A stretch of 64,000 bases of DNA, from assembly GCA_964428015.1 (NCBI GenBank), contig CAYRWR010000004.1:62001-126000 (forward strand). The letters are read 5' to 3'. Shown here piece by piece: positions 54,545 to 63,670 of the stretch. Position 1 is the stretch's first letter. Every line of letters begins with the position of its first letter. The notes under the pieces are model-generated. The model was not told the origin of the DNA and ran no database searches. It saw nothing but the letters and a program-made list of their open reading frames with translations. The translations under genes were made by a program, and so were the position numbers. This stretch comes from CAYRWR01 sp964428015 (GTDB lineage: Bacteria; Spirochaetota; Brevinematia; Brevinematales; CAYRWR01).

Positions 54545-56047
54545 ATGGAAAAATACATCTCAATCACACTCAGCATCAAAGAATTGCGGCCTGGATTTAT
54601 TTTAAATGAAGACCTGAATCTGGGTAAAGATCTCAAAACCGGCCACGTTCTTAGTCCATCCGACGTAGACTTTATTCAGTCTACCCAGATTAAAAAAGTC
54701 AGTATCCTTCGTATTGATGATACACCGGTGATTCCTGATAGTACTATTCCCCATCTCAAATTCCGTCATCAGCGGCCTTCGATACAGGCTGATAATTTTC
54801 TGTCTTATCTTACGGATCAGAAACATAGTAAGGAAATTCAGCATTTTAACCGTCTTTACATCGAAGACTTCCGGGGTAGTGACGATGTTGCATATCAGGA
54901 CGAAAAATATGAGTATTTTTTTACTAAATTTGAACTAAATGACAATCCTGATTTTAACCGGAACAGATCTGATGGGGAGGAATCCTTAAAGAGTTTTATC
55001 CGCTCGCATCGTGATATTGCCAAATTAAAATCAATGAATCCGCTTAAACTGGAAGATATGCTCCAGAAAATCGGCATGTATGAAGAAGTATTTGATCTGT
55101 TTTTTCAGACATTACTGGAGGATAGAGTCCGCTTCACCAGCGTCATGGATAGTGTCATGCTGGAATTAGCCATGGATTTTGCTCAGATTCCCACCAGAAG
55201 CCTGCTGGCTTTGTTTAGTGAGCACTATACAAAATCAGGCTTTTTCGTTCATCACAGTTTTCAGGTATGCCTGCTTTCTATCATCCTGGCTATAGAGACT
55301 ACCCATCTGCTCCATGAAAAAACAGAATTTCTTTTAAAGAATGATATCAAAACATTTATCAGAATCACCAAAAAGGTCTATAATCTGGAAGATATCATTA
55401 AACTGGGCATTGCTGCCCTGCTCCATGACATCGACTTTATGAAAAAAATTCCTGATTTAAATGCTAATATGCAGTTTGATGCTAAGCATTTTTCTATCAT
55501 TGACCTGCATCCTTCCAATGGCTACCAGTTAGCCAAGATGCTGGGACTGGATTTTGAGATACAATCTGCCATCTACCAGCATCATGAAAGATATGACGGA
55601 ACAGGCTATCCTCATAATGTGTCTCCTCACTTATTCACAAAATATACCCCAGTTCTGATGTTTGCAGAATATTACATCGAATATACCACCATCAATCCAT
55701 TTAACAGTGTCACGCTCAGCCCCCGTAAGACCGTTATCCAATTACTTACTCAGCACCGTCACTTGCTGGACGGAGATGTGCTTATGAGTTTTCTGCGAGC
55801 AGCCTCCCTATTCCCGGTAGGTACGTGGGTTCAGCTTTCTGACAGCAATATAGGTCTGGTTTATGATGTTAATCCTGATGCTCTGGAATCACCCATGGTA
55901 CGCATACTGTACAACCAGCAGATGCAGCCTATTGAACCGGATAACATTGATCTACGTATCGATGGCCGTAAAATTACGGAGACTGTCAGAAGTTCTGTGA
56001 TTCAAAGGCTGCTTCAAAGCCCGCATCCTCAGATGCTTAACGTCTGA
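54545..56047 (+). CDS. HD-GYP domain protein (putative c-di-GMP phosphodiesterase), copy 1
   Basis: A 500-residue cytosolic protein. A divergent N-terminal region (about 1-180, starting IKELRPGFILNEDL, the DUF3391-like lead often found before HD-GYP) precedes the HD-GYP domain: HHSFQVCLLSIILA, LLHDIDFMKKI carrying the HD pair, and QHHERYDGTGYP, the GYP signature. HD-GYP enzymes hydrolyse c-di-GMP; all expected metal ligands look present. The next gene is a clear paralogue in tandem. Confidence 0.9.
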   Translation: MEKYISITLSIKELRPGFILNEDLNLGKDLKTGHVLSPSDVDFIQSTQIKKVSILRIDDTPVIPDSTIPHLKFRHQRPSIQADNFLSYLTDQKHSKEIQHFNRLYIEDFRGSDDVAYQDEKYEYFFTKFELNDNPDFNRNRSDGEESLKSFIRSHRDIAKLKSMNPLKLEDMLQKIGMYEEVFDLFFQTLLEDRVRFTSVMDSVMLELAMDFAQIPTRSLLALFSEHYTKSGFFVHHSFQVCLLSIILAIETTHLLHEKTEFLLKNDIKTFIRITKKVYNLEDIIKLGIAALLHDIDFMKKIPDLNANMQFDAKHFSIIDLHPSNGYQLAKMLGLDFEIQSAIYQHHERYDGTGYPHNVSPHLFTKYTPVLMFAEYYIEYTTINPFNSVTLSPRKTVIQLLTQHRHLLDGDVLMSFLRAASLFPVGTWVQLSDSNIGLVYDVNPDALESPMVRILYNQQMQPIEPDNIDLRIDGRKITETVRSSVIQRLLQSPHPQMLNV

Positions 56048-56127
56048 TTTTGTTAAGAAATCTTCTTGATATATACCAGAATAACTTTTATAATATTAAA
56101 AATATTTTTAGGTACGGCATAATATAA

Positions 56128-57672
56128 ATGACCCAGCATATCGAATCTATCGTAAAAGTAGAGCAACTTCATGCCGGCTATGTATTAAATGAGACTATTA
56201 CACAACACCCGGGACTGACACAAGGCAGGGTACTCACGCCTGATGATATCGAGAAACTCAAAAACACACCCGGTCTCACAGAAATATCTGTTTTTGCCAT
56301 CGATAAAACCTCTCAACTGGAAAGAAGGATAGCACAAACCCAAGCTAAAGACACCTCTGCTTCGTCTTCAGAAACTAAATCTCAGGTAAACAGGTTGAGT
56401 GACCAGGTGAGAAGCTCTGCTCTTTTTGATGCTCAATTTAACGCCCAGTTAAAAGAGCACCTGGAAAAGAGAAAGACCTCCCTAAGAGGTTTTAATTATG
56501 AAGAAGAATTGGAAAAATACCGCCAAAGACACATGGAAAAATTCTCTCAGGAATTGAAATATGTCCAGGCTCAGACCAGGCAGGCCAGCCTTCAGGCCAT
56601 AGAACACATTGCCCGGACTAAGGTAGATTTTGACCGAATCCGTCAACTGGAGGGATTGGGCAAAGAAGAATTGTTTCAGGTTTTTGACCGGTATGCCCTT
56701 TATATCGACCTTTTCACCAGGGCAGCCCTTACCGAGAAAAAAATCTATACCACGTATGTAGAAAATATAGTTATGGATATAATAGAAGATGTTGGTTATA
56801 AATTAGCCCGCGGTCTTCTGGCCCTGGCTCTACAGGACGATGACAAGCATAAATTCATGGTTTCACATACCCTTCAGGTTCTAATCATTTCAGTTATTAC
56901 AGCTATTGAACTGACCAATATAATAAATGAAAAAGCTCTGGTCCTGTCCGGAGAAGACATCAATACATTCCTGGCTATCAGCAAAAAGACTTTTACTATC
57001 GATGAATTGATAGATCTGGGGGTCTGTGCTGTACTGCATGATATAGATATTATTAAGAGTTTCCCAGACCTTAGCCGTGACCATAAGTTCAATCTGAGAG
57101 AAGAAGCAAAAATTGATCTACACCCTTCTAATGGTTTTCATATTGCTAAGCTTATGAACCTGGAATTCGATATACAAAGAGCTATATTCCAGCACCATGA
57201 GAGATTCGACGGTTCCGGCTTTCCCAATGGTGCCCCTCCCCGCATGTTTACAAAATTTACGCCAGTACTAATGTTCGCAGAATATTACGTGGAAAAATCT
57301 ACCCGAAATCCTTTTATTGATGAAAGTTTGGTCCCCCGAAAAGTCATAGTGGAATTATTAACCCATCACCGGGATAAATTTGATGGAGATGTGATTTATG
57401 CCTATCTAAGAGCGGCTTCTCTATTTCCCATAGGTTCCTGGGTGAAGCTTTCCAATGGAAATATTGCAATAGTATCAGAAGTAAATCACAGGAAACTGGA
57501 CGCGCCTATTGTCGTCCAGCTTTTTGATGAGCATATGGCACCATTAAACTGTGAGGAACTAAATCTGGCAGATTCAGAGGTAACTATTGTACATCCTATC
57601 AGTCTTCAGACCATTAAACAGCTCCACCAGGGAGATCTGCACTGCCTTTTATCCTCTGATAAATCAAAATGA
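56128..57672 (+). CDS. HD-GYP domain protein, copy 2 (GFP variant)
   Basis: A 514-residue paralogue of the preceding gene, with the same domain order and the same motifs (VLHDIDIIKS; LHPSNGFHIAKLMNLEFDI). The GYP signature reads QHHERFDGSGFP, so Tyr is replaced by Phe. Between the N-terminal lead and the HD-GYP domain it has about 60 extra residues rich in Lys, Glu and Gln (about 68-140), probably coiled coil. It follows its paralogue after 80 bases, so the pair arose by tandem duplication and may give a heterodimer or divergent regulation of c-di-GMP. Confidence 0.88.
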   Translation: MTQHIESIVKVEQLHAGYVLNETITQHPGLTQGRVLTPDDIEKLKNTPGLTEISVFAIDKTSQLERRIAQTQAKDTSASSSETKSQVNRLSDQVRSSALFDAQFNAQLKEHLEKRKTSLRGFNYEEELEKYRQRHMEKFSQELKYVQAQTRQASLQAIEHIARTKVDFDRIRQLEGLGKEELFQVFDRYALYIDLFTRAALTEKKIYTTYVENIVMDIIEDVGYKLARGLLALALQDDDKHKFMVSHTLQVLIISVITAIELTNIINEKALVLSGEDINTFLAISKKTFTIDELIDLGVCAVLHDIDIIKSFPDLSRDHKFNLREEAKIDLHPSNGFHIAKLMNLEFDIQRAIFQHHERFDGSGFPNGAPPRMFTKFTPVLMFAEYYVEKSTRNPFIDESLVPRKVIVELLTHHRDKFDGDVIYAYLRAASLFPIGSWVKLSNGNIAIVSEVNHRKLDAPIVVQLFDEHMAPLNCEELNLADSEVTIVHPISLQTIKQLHQGDLHCLLSSDKSK

Positions 57673-57739
57673 GAAAGATAAATCTTGCTATTTCGCTTGG
57701 ACGCTTTATAATATTATTAATAACACTGTGGAGGCCGTG

Positions 57740-57982
57740 ATGGTGCAAAATCTTGATGAGGTCATGAACAAGATCAAGACTATAAAAGAAGAAATGGATG
57801 TCGTGGAATACAGAGTCATCAATACCCGTACCCATGTCGAGACCATTGAAAACGAAATGAAAAAAGTTAATAAAGAAATACTGGAAGGATTTCATTCAGT
57901 TTCATCCAAGATCAATAAAATTGAAGAAATAGTGAAAAAACTGGAAAAAGAAGTAGACGAAATATACAAAAAAAGTAAATAA
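57740..57982 (+). CDS. Small coiled-coil protein
   Basis: An 80-residue protein from ATG 57740, which has GGAGG five bases upstream; the longer frame from 57587 overlaps the HD-GYP gene and has no site. It is almost entirely heptad-patterned helix (VEYRVINTRTHVETIENEM, INKIEEIVKKLEKEVDEIY), so a dimeric coiled coil. A TATAAT box at 57710 suggests its own promoter. Function unknown; it may bind a partner such as the neighbouring HD-GYP proteins. Confidence 0.75.
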   Translation: MVQNLDEVMNKIKTIKEEMDVVEYRVINTRTHVETIENEMKKVNKEILEGFHSVSSKINKIEEIVKKLEKEVDEIYKKSK

Positions 57983-58006
57983 ATTTTCAAAAAAAAAAAG
58001 CAAACA

Positions 58007-58032
58007 GCGCCCTCACCAGGGCGCTTTTTTTT
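58007..58032 (+). terminator. Terminator after coiled-coil gene
   Basis: GCGCCCT-CACC-AGGGCGC followed by eight Ts, just before the tldD ribosome-binding site. Confidence 0.92.
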
Positions 58033-58046
58033 ACAGGAGAAGAAAA

Positions 58047-59402
58047 ATGCTCGAACTATTGGAGCAGAACATAGCCAGGCAAAGTTCCGACTACTGTGAA
58101 ATACATTATGATACTGTATCATCCTCCCGCGTAGTCCTGTCTAATGATCAAATAGAAAGTGTAGGTACCGCTCGTACCGCTTCCGGAAATGCCAGATCTT
58201 TATACCAGGGCGGCTGGGGACTTTCCACATTTAATAATGAAGATTTCACTAAAGCACTTATCCAATCCGCTGAAAATGCCCGGCTGATCAATCGGTTACC
58301 CTTGAATCTACCCGTGAGTTCCCCTATAGTTGATGATATAATTACACAACCGGAAATCTCACCTGACAGCTGGACCCTGGAAGAAAAACTCCACCTGGCG
58401 CAAAAATATAACGATCTTCTAAAAGATGAAAGGATTGCATCCAGCCGTGTAATATATCAGGATTATACGGTGACTAGATACCTGGTCAACAGTATGGGGG
58501 CTCGAATACGCCAGCAAAAAACCTTCTGCGGAATAATGATAGCAGCCACAGCCCGGGATGGCGCCAACGTCCAGCAAGCTTATGAATCTATAGGTCAGTA
58601 TGGCGGATTAGAACTTGTACAGGGATTAGAACAGCTAGCTATAGAAGTGAAAGAAAGGGCCATTAAACTATTGGCGGCCCCTACCATTGATGCCGGAAAT
58701 TACCAGGTTTTGCTGGACCCCAAACTGGCAGGCGTTTTCGCTCATGAAGCATTTGGACATCTCTCGGAAGCTGATTTTCTTTCAGAAAACCCACGGATGC
58801 AGGATGTGATGCAGTTGGGCCGCACTTTTGGACCTGAAATCCTGAATATCATCGATGATGGAAGTATACCAGGGCTGGCAGGCTATACCCCCTACGATGA
58901 CGAAGGGGTACCCGCCCGGAAAAATTATCTCATCCAGTCTGGAAAACTTAAAGGAAGGCTCCATTCCCGTGAAACTTCCGCCCTTATGAGAGAAAATCTC
59001 ACTGGTAACGCCAGAGCCATCAGTCCGGGATTTGCTCCTATTGTCAGAATGACCAATACTTATATAGACCAGGGTCAAAGCAGCTTTGAGGATATGCTGG
59101 CTGGAATAGATGACGGAATTTATGCACTGGATATGCTGGGTGGGATGACCAATCTGGAAATGTTTACCTTTTCAGCCGGCTACGCTTATCGAATACGGAA
59201 AGGTAAAATCTGTGAACTTCTGCGGGATGTAGTCCTTTCAGGAAATGTGTTCCAGACACTGCATGATGTCAAGGCTATAGGAAACGATCTCACACACCAT
59301 GGCGGGTTGGGAGGTTGCGGCAAAGCCGGCCAGAGCGGTTTGCCGGTCTCCACGGGTAGTCCCCATATTGTTATTGATAATGTTCTGATAGGCGGACGTT
59401 AA
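58047..59402 (+). CDS. tldD: TldD-family zinc metallopeptidase
   Basis: Subunit of the TldD/TldE peptidase that trims unfolded or modified peptides. The active-site motif HEAFGH lies at 233-238 (FAHEAFGHLSEADF), the zinc-binding HExxxH variant of the family. N-terminal region RVVLSNDQIESVGTARTASGNARSLYQGGWG and the C-terminal CGKAGQSGLPVSTGSP also match TldD. 451 residues, normal. The tldE (pmbA) partner is not in this window, so the pair is split or the enzyme acts alone. Confidence 0.94.
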   Translation: MLELLEQNIARQSSDYCEIHYDTVSSSRVVLSNDQIESVGTARTASGNARSLYQGGWGLSTFNNEDFTKALIQSAENARLINRLPLNLPVSSPIVDDIITQPEISPDSWTLEEKLHLAQKYNDLLKDERIASSRVIYQDYTVTRYLVNSMGARIRQQKTFCGIMIAATARDGANVQQAYESIGQYGGLELVQGLEQLAIEVKERAIKLLAAPTIDAGNYQVLLDPKLAGVFAHEAFGHLSEADFLSENPRMQDVMQLGRTFGPEILNIIDDGSIPGLAGYTPYDDEGVPARKNYLIQSGKLKGRLHSRETSALMRENLTGNARAISPGFAPIVRMTNTYIDQGQSSFEDMLAGIDDGIYALDMLGGMTNLEMFTFSAGYAYRIRKGKICELLRDVVLSGNVFQTLHDVKAIGNDLTHHGGLGGCGKAGQSGLPVSTGSPHIVIDNVLIGGR

Positions 59403-59439
59403 ATATAAAGCAATGAATGCATCATAATCCTTTTCTAAA

Positions 59440-59473
59440 AAAAAAGCTGCCTCTTGTGAGACAGCTTTTTTTT
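59440..59473. terminator. Bidirectional terminator between tldD and SurA-like gene
   Basis: AAAGCTG-C-CTC-TTGT-GAG-A-CAGCTTT with A runs on one side and T runs on the other, in the convergent gap. Confidence 0.88.
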
Positions 59474-59487
59474 TGTTAATAAAGTTT

Positions 59488-60189
59488 TTATTGGTTAGAC
59501 ATCATTCCGGGGAAAGAATAACCGCTATTGGGTTTTTCTGTCAAACCGGCTTTATCCAGAACAGATGCATTTTTCTCGATTTTATACTTGTCCCGGGCTT
59601 CAGTCACAAACTGTTTCATCCAAACCTGGAATTTTTGTTTTTGTACTTCCTGCTGGATGATATCACGAATTTCAGTGGCGCTTTTTCCCTGCTGACGCAG
59701 CATGGCACCATACTGTTTATAAACCTGTTCTTCTTCTAATTTGGAAGGAGCAAAAATACTGGGGTCTTTGACCTGCTGTTCCAGATAGACCTGATAGATA
59801 GCCTGTCTCAGTGCGGCAGACAGCATATAACGGGTCTTCTTGTCGTTCAGGACTCCGCTTCTCTGTGCTTCGATCAGTATGACATACTGGTCAATCAGCT
59901 GATTAAAGACATATCTTTTTACATCATCAGGAGAGCCATACGCGGCCAGTTGTTCCTGAGGTATCTGTGCCATTAACAGATCAAAATCTTCTTTGGTGAT
60001 AACATAGTTATCTATCTTAGCCAGCCACTGTCCACGAGCCTGAGCTACAGTGGGAGGATAAAGACTGATAGAATCACCCTTGGAAGAACTGCCGCCCATG
60101 AGGGCCTTAATCCCAAAACCACCACCCAGACCCACGACAAAAGCCGCAATAATCAGGATTATCCATAGGTTCTTGTTTTCATTAGACAT
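59488..60189 (-). CDS. Membrane-anchored SurA-like chaperone
   Basis: A 233-residue protein with one N-terminal membrane helix (about 8-29, LWIILIIAAFVVGLGGGFGI) and a periplasmic helical domain of the SurA N-terminal type: WLAKIDNYVITKEDFDLLMAQIP, ... VLIEAQRSGVLNDKKTRYMLSAALRQAIYQVYLEQQV. No parvulin domain is seen, so it would act as a chaperone for outer-membrane proteins rather than as an isomerase. Its position among envelope genes supports this. Single gene with its own terminator side. Confidence 0.75.
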   Translation of the reverse strand: MSNENKNLWIILIIAAFVVGLGGGFGIKALMGGSSSKGDSISLYPPTVAQARGQWLAKIDNYVITKEDFDLLMAQIPQEQLAAYGSPDDVKRYVFNQLIDQYVILIEAQRSGVLNDKKTRYMLSAALRQAIYQVYLEQQVKDPSIFAPSKLEEEQVYKQYGAMLRQQGKSATEIRDIIQQEVQKQKFQVWMKQFVTEARDKYKIEKNASVLDKAGLTEKPNSGYSFPGMMSNQ

Positions 60190-60305
60190 TAAAGTGCTCC
60201 TTTATAAATAAACTCCCATTAATTTATATTCTAAGGGTGCAAAAATCAAGTTTTTTAGTTTTTTTTCGATAATTAATATGTTATACTGTATTAAGGAGAA
60301 AAAAT

Positions 60306-60803
60306 ATGCGTTCAATACAACTAGGTTTGATGTTATTCCTGGTCTTTGCCATTCCCGCGTTTGCCTATGTGGAGAAAGTGTCTCTCAGTAACGGAGTTAC
60401 AGTAGACTATTCTGACCCCGTCAGTGTGGTAGAAGCCGCTAAAGACCTGCTTTTCAAGGTAGATTATAAAGCCATGCTGGAAATCACTGAAGGCAGTGCC
60501 CGGAAAAAGACTGAAAACACTCTGGCTTCGATAAAAGAAGACATCTCCCTGCTCAGGACTCTAAAGAGTGAATCAGACAAGATACAGAAATTTGAAGTCA
60601 TAGCTAAAGAAGTATACGAAAGTCATGGAATGGCTGTGGTCTATACCAAGTGGCAGATTAAAATGACCCTGGAACAGACCAGTGGAGTTAAAATTATCGA
60701 AGACAAAGAACACACTGTAAAACCCTATTCCACTGTCTATGTTGACTACCTCCTGCAAAACTTTGATGGAAAATGGAAGATTGTTTCCCAGAAGAATAAA
60801 TGA
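60306..60803 (+). CDS. Exported hypothetical protein (NTF2-like)
   Basis: A 165-residue protein with signal peptide (about 1-20, ending AFAYV) and a small alpha+beta domain with the helical start (EAAKDLLFKVDYKAMLEITEGSARKK) and closing strand pattern (VYVDYLLQNFDGKWKIVSQKN) of the DUF4878/NTF2-like group. Function unknown. Its stop codon overlaps the panB start (ATGA), so the two genes are coupled, though a link to pantothenate synthesis is not obvious. Confidence 0.7.
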   Translation: MRSIQLGLMLFLVFAIPAFAYVEKVSLSNGVTVDYSDPVSVVEAAKDLLFKVDYKAMLEITEGSARKKTENTLASIKEDISLLRTLKSESDKIQKFEVIAKEVYESHGMAVVYTKWQIKMTLEQTSGVKIIEDKEHTVKPYSTVYVDYLLQNFDGKWKIVSQKNK

Positions 60804-61618
60804 AGGCTGAAAAGACTATCATGAACACACAAAAAATCAAGGCACTCAAAGGTAAAGAAAAAATTACCATGCTCACAGTGTATGACGCTTTGTCTGCCGG
60901 TATTTTTTTTGAAGCGGGTATAGATATCCTTTTAGTAGGTGACAGTCTGGGAACAACATTATTAGGCTACAAAAACACTTTACCCGTTACACTGGAAGAA
61001 ATGCTGCATCATACCCGGGCAGTCAGAAAAGGGGCTCCCGATGGATTTATCGTAGCTGACATGCCCTTTCTGAGTTACGGGATAAGTATTGAAGAAAGCG
61101 TAAAAAATGCGGGCCGTCTGATTCAGGAGGGCGGTGCCGATGCGGTTAAACTGGAAGGCGGAGAAAAAGTATCTGAGCATATCCGTGCCATGGTCGATAT
61201 AGGTATACCGGTCATGGGCCATCTGGGACTTTTACCTCAAAGCGTACTCAAAAACGGTTATACTATAGCGGGACGTTCCAAAAAAGAAGAACTTCAGCTA
61301 ATATCTCTGGCCAAAGTCCTGGAAGTAGCCGGGGTTTTTTCACTGGTGTTGGAAGGCACTACAGTAGAAGTCGCCAAGAAAATCACTGAAGAAATCAGTG
61401 TACCTACCATTGGTATAGGTGCCGGGAATGTCTGTGACGGCCAGGTACTGGTCAGTACAGATATGCTGGGTTTTGATAAAAATGCCGGCTTTAAACATAA
61501 TAAAAAATATGTGGATCTAAACGATATCATCTCTAAAGCGGTTAAAAGATATATTGAAGAAGTCAAAAAAGGCGATTTTCCTACTGAGTTTAATAGTTTC
61601 CACATGAAGGAAAAATAG
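60800..61618 (+). CDS. panB: Ketopantoate hydroxymethyltransferase
   Basis: Adds a hydroxymethyl group from methylene-THF to 2-ketoisovalerate, the first committed step of pantothenate synthesis. Motifs: MLTVYDALSAGIFFEAGIDILLVGDSL with the metal-binding Asp, PFLSYG, the VKLEGG loop, PVMGHLGLLPQ and the GIGAG phosphate loop. The ATG at 60800 overlaps the preceding stop; an ATG at 60821 is an alternative start. 272 residues, usual. panC and panD are not seen. Confidence 0.95.
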   Translation: MKAEKTIMNTQKIKALKGKEKITMLTVYDALSAGIFFEAGIDILLVGDSLGTTLLGYKNTLPVTLEEMLHHTRAVRKGAPDGFIVADMPFLSYGISIEESVKNAGRLIQEGGADAVKLEGGEKVSEHIRAMVDIGIPVMGHLGLLPQSVLKNGYTIAGRSKKEELQLISLAKVLEVAGVFSLVLEGTTVEVAKKITEEISVPTIGIGAGNVCDGQVLVSTDMLGFDKNAGFKHNKKYVDLNDIISKAVKRYIEEVKKGDFPTEFNSFHMKEK

Positions 61619-61640
61619 ACATATTCTGATTCCATGAAAG

Positions 61641-61668
61641 GCGGTGGATTACCACCGTCTTTTTTTAT
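61641..61668 (+). terminator. Terminator of panB
   Basis: GCGGTGG-ATT-ACCACCGT-style stem followed by CTTTTTTT. Confidence 0.85.
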
Positions 61669-61680
61669 TAATTTCTCATC

Positions 61681-61709
61681 TTGACTTTTCCACCTGAGAA
61701 GAGTATAGT
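61681..61709 (+). promoter_or_regulatory. Promoter of ppgK
   Basis: TTGACT, 17-base spacer, TATAGT, 27 bases before the ATG at 61737. Confidence 0.75.
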
Positions 61710-61736
61710 ATTTAAAATGTTTTTATGAGGTAAACT

Positions 61737-62480
61737 ATGTTTTCCAGAAGAGTCCTGGGGATAGATGTGGGAGGCTCCGGTATCAAAGGAGCCCCGGTGG
61801 ATACAAAAACCGGTCTTTTGTTGACCGACCGCTACCGAATACCCACTCCGGAAGGGGCACTTCCGGACGAAGTAGCCCGGGTCATCGCTCAGATCTCAGA
61901 TTATTTCCGATGGAAGGGGCCTATCGGCTGCGGATTCCCTGCTGCTATACGTGATGGTGTGGCGCTCACCGCTGCCAATATAGACAAATCCTGGGTAGGC
62001 CAGCATATCCCCAGCCTCATCGAAAAGCACAGCGGATGCAAGGCAGTAGCCGTCAATGATGCTGATGCTGCCGGAATTGCCGAAATGACCCATGGACTGG
62101 GAAAAAACAAGAAGGGCAATGTATTATTTTTGACAGTGGGTACAGGAATCGGCAGCGCCTTGTTCAGAAACGGCATCTTATTTCCCAATACAGAGCTGGG
62201 ACATATCGAAATGTTTGGAGGTGAAGCGGAACGCTACGCCTCAGACGCGGTCCGTAAAAACCTGGATCTCAGCTGGAAAGACTGGGCTAAGCGTTTCAAT
62301 GAGTACCTGGACCGCATGGAAAAACTCTTTTGGCCCAGGACCATTATTCTGGGGGGCGGCCTCAGCCGTAAATTTGAGAAAATTGGCCCGCTTCTTAAGA
62401 CCAGAGCTGAACTATTTCCAGCTCAACTCCGCAACGAGGCGGGAATCATCGGGGCCGCCATGGCCTATCATATTTTATAA
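61737..62480 (+). CDS. ppgK: Polyphosphate glucokinase
   Basis: ROK-family sugar kinase that phosphorylates glucose using inorganic polyphosphate (often ATP as well). The phosphate loop GIDVGGSGIKGAPVD, the DAD of VNDADAAGIAEM that carries the catalytic Asp, TVGTGIGSALFRNG and LGHIEMFGG are present; this short, cytosolic form with GHIEMFGGEAERYAS matches PPGKs rather than ATP-only glucokinases. 247 residues, usual. It begins the operon with the CsgG-like gene 14 bases downstream. Confidence 0.9.
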   Translation: MFSRRVLGIDVGGSGIKGAPVDTKTGLLLTDRYRIPTPEGALPDEVARVIAQISDYFRWKGPIGCGFPAAIRDGVALTAANIDKSWVGQHIPSLIEKHSGCKAVAVNDADAAGIAEMTHGLGKNKKGNVLFLTVGTGIGSALFRNGILFPNTELGHIEMFGGEAERYASDAVRKNLDLSWKDWAKRFNEYLDRMEKLFWPRTIILGGGLSRKFEKIGPLLKTRAELFPAQLRNEAGIIGAAMAYHIL

Positions 62481-62494
62481 ATCAGAGGTATCAA

Positions 62495-63670
62495 ATGAAA
62501 AGATTTTTTCTCATCATTTCCCTTTTCACTGCCGCAATATCCTGGGCGGATGAAAAAGTCATCAGTGTATTGTATTTTGACAATACTACAAAAAATGAGG
62601 ACTATGAATGGCTGAGAAAAGGTCTGGCCGATATGCTCATCACTGATTTGTCCTCCTCACCTCGTATAAAAGTAGTGGAGAGAGAAAATCTGGAAAAAGT
62701 ACTGAAAGAGCAGCAGCTGCAGCTGGCTGGAGTAGTGAGTGATAAGAACGCGGTCGAACTGGGTGAATTACTCCAGGCTCGCACCCTTATCTACGGCTCC
62801 TTTGTGATCCAGGGTAAAAACATCAGGGTGGATGCCAAGATTACCGATGTAGAGAGCGGAAAAATCCAGGATTCCATGAAAGTCGAAGGATCTGTGGAAG
62901 ATGTATTGGGACTGCAGCAGGAATTTGCTAAACGAGTATTTCTCCAGCTGGTTCTGGAGCCCATGGCTGTGGGGGATAGCCCCGATACCGAAAATGTCAC
63001 CGCTGTTAAAAATTATTATGAAGGTATGGACCTCATGGACAGAGGTAAAATAGATGAGGCCATGAAAAAATTCAAAAAATCCTCTGAACTGGATCCTATG
63101 TTTATCAAGCCTCAAAAGAGTATGGAAGAAGCCTACCGTTTTCTGAAAGATTTTAAAAAACTCCGCTACCAGAGAGAAATAAAAGAGCTGTATGAAACCG
63201 CAGCCGCCATTAAAAAACGGCTTAACGAAAAACCCTTCCGTACCTATGCTGACCTGGTGATGGCCTCCGGTTACGCCCAACTCACCCCGGAAGAAAGAGA
63301 GGCTTTTAATAAAAAATACGTGGCTTACTACAAAGGGGATACCCCCGTTCAGCTGGGCTGGAACTACATGCTGACTCTGGAAGAGATCGGCGATAAATCC
63401 AAAGAATATTTTGAAGATGAAGCTACTTATAAAAGCATGCTGCAGGAAATGATCAAAGTCTCCAAGATGATCCGGAAAAAATATCCCAAAGACAGTTTTC
63501 TGCCCGAAGTGATATATCAGGAGCTCATGGCCCAATACTGGCTGGAAAACTACAAGGAATCCAAGGCCATTGCGGAAGAACTGATGCTCAATTATCCGGA
63601 TTACCGCATGATGTGGGCAGTAGAGGATTTTTATGAAAACTCTCTGGGCTATCTGGAAGGAAAAAAATAA
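62495..63670 (+). CDS. Periplasmic CsgG/TolB-like protein with TPR region
   Basis: A 391-residue exported protein: signal peptide (about 1-18), a CsgG-type domain (about 20-140; ISVLYFDNTTKNEDYEWLRKGLADMLITDL, VVERENLEKVLKEQQLQLAG, RTLIYGSFVIQGKNIRVDAKI), then helical TPR-like repeats (about 168-390). The CsgG part resembles the N-terminal domains of the envelope proteins at 24.2-26.7 kb. It has no lipobox (signal ends AISWADE). A role in envelope assembly or stress is inferred only. It follows ppgK by 14 bases. Confidence 0.78.
   Translation: MKRFFLIISLFTAAISWADEKVISVLYFDNTTKNEDYEWLRKGLADMLITDLSSSPRIKVVERENLEKVLKEQQLQLAGVVSDKNAVELGELLQARTLIYGSFVIQGKNIRVDAKITDVESGKIQDSMKVEGSVEDVLGLQQEFAKRVFLQLVLEPMAVGDSPDTENVTAVKNYYEGMDLMDRGKIDEAMKKFKKSSELDPMFIKPQKSMEEAYRFLKDFKKLRYQREIKELYETAAAIKKRLNEKPFRTYADLVMASGYAQLTPEEREAFNKKYVAYYKGDTPVQLGWNYMLTLEEIGDKSKEYFEDEATYKSMLQEMIKVSKMIRKKYPKDSFLPEVIYQELMAQYWLENYKESKAIAEELMLNYPDYRMMWAVEDFYENSLGYLEGKK

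Noticed and set aside
62768..63535. 255-codon minus-strand frame in the CsgG-like gene
   Set aside because: Antisense shadow of a gene with signal peptide, CsgG-like domain and TPR repeats in an operon with ppgK.
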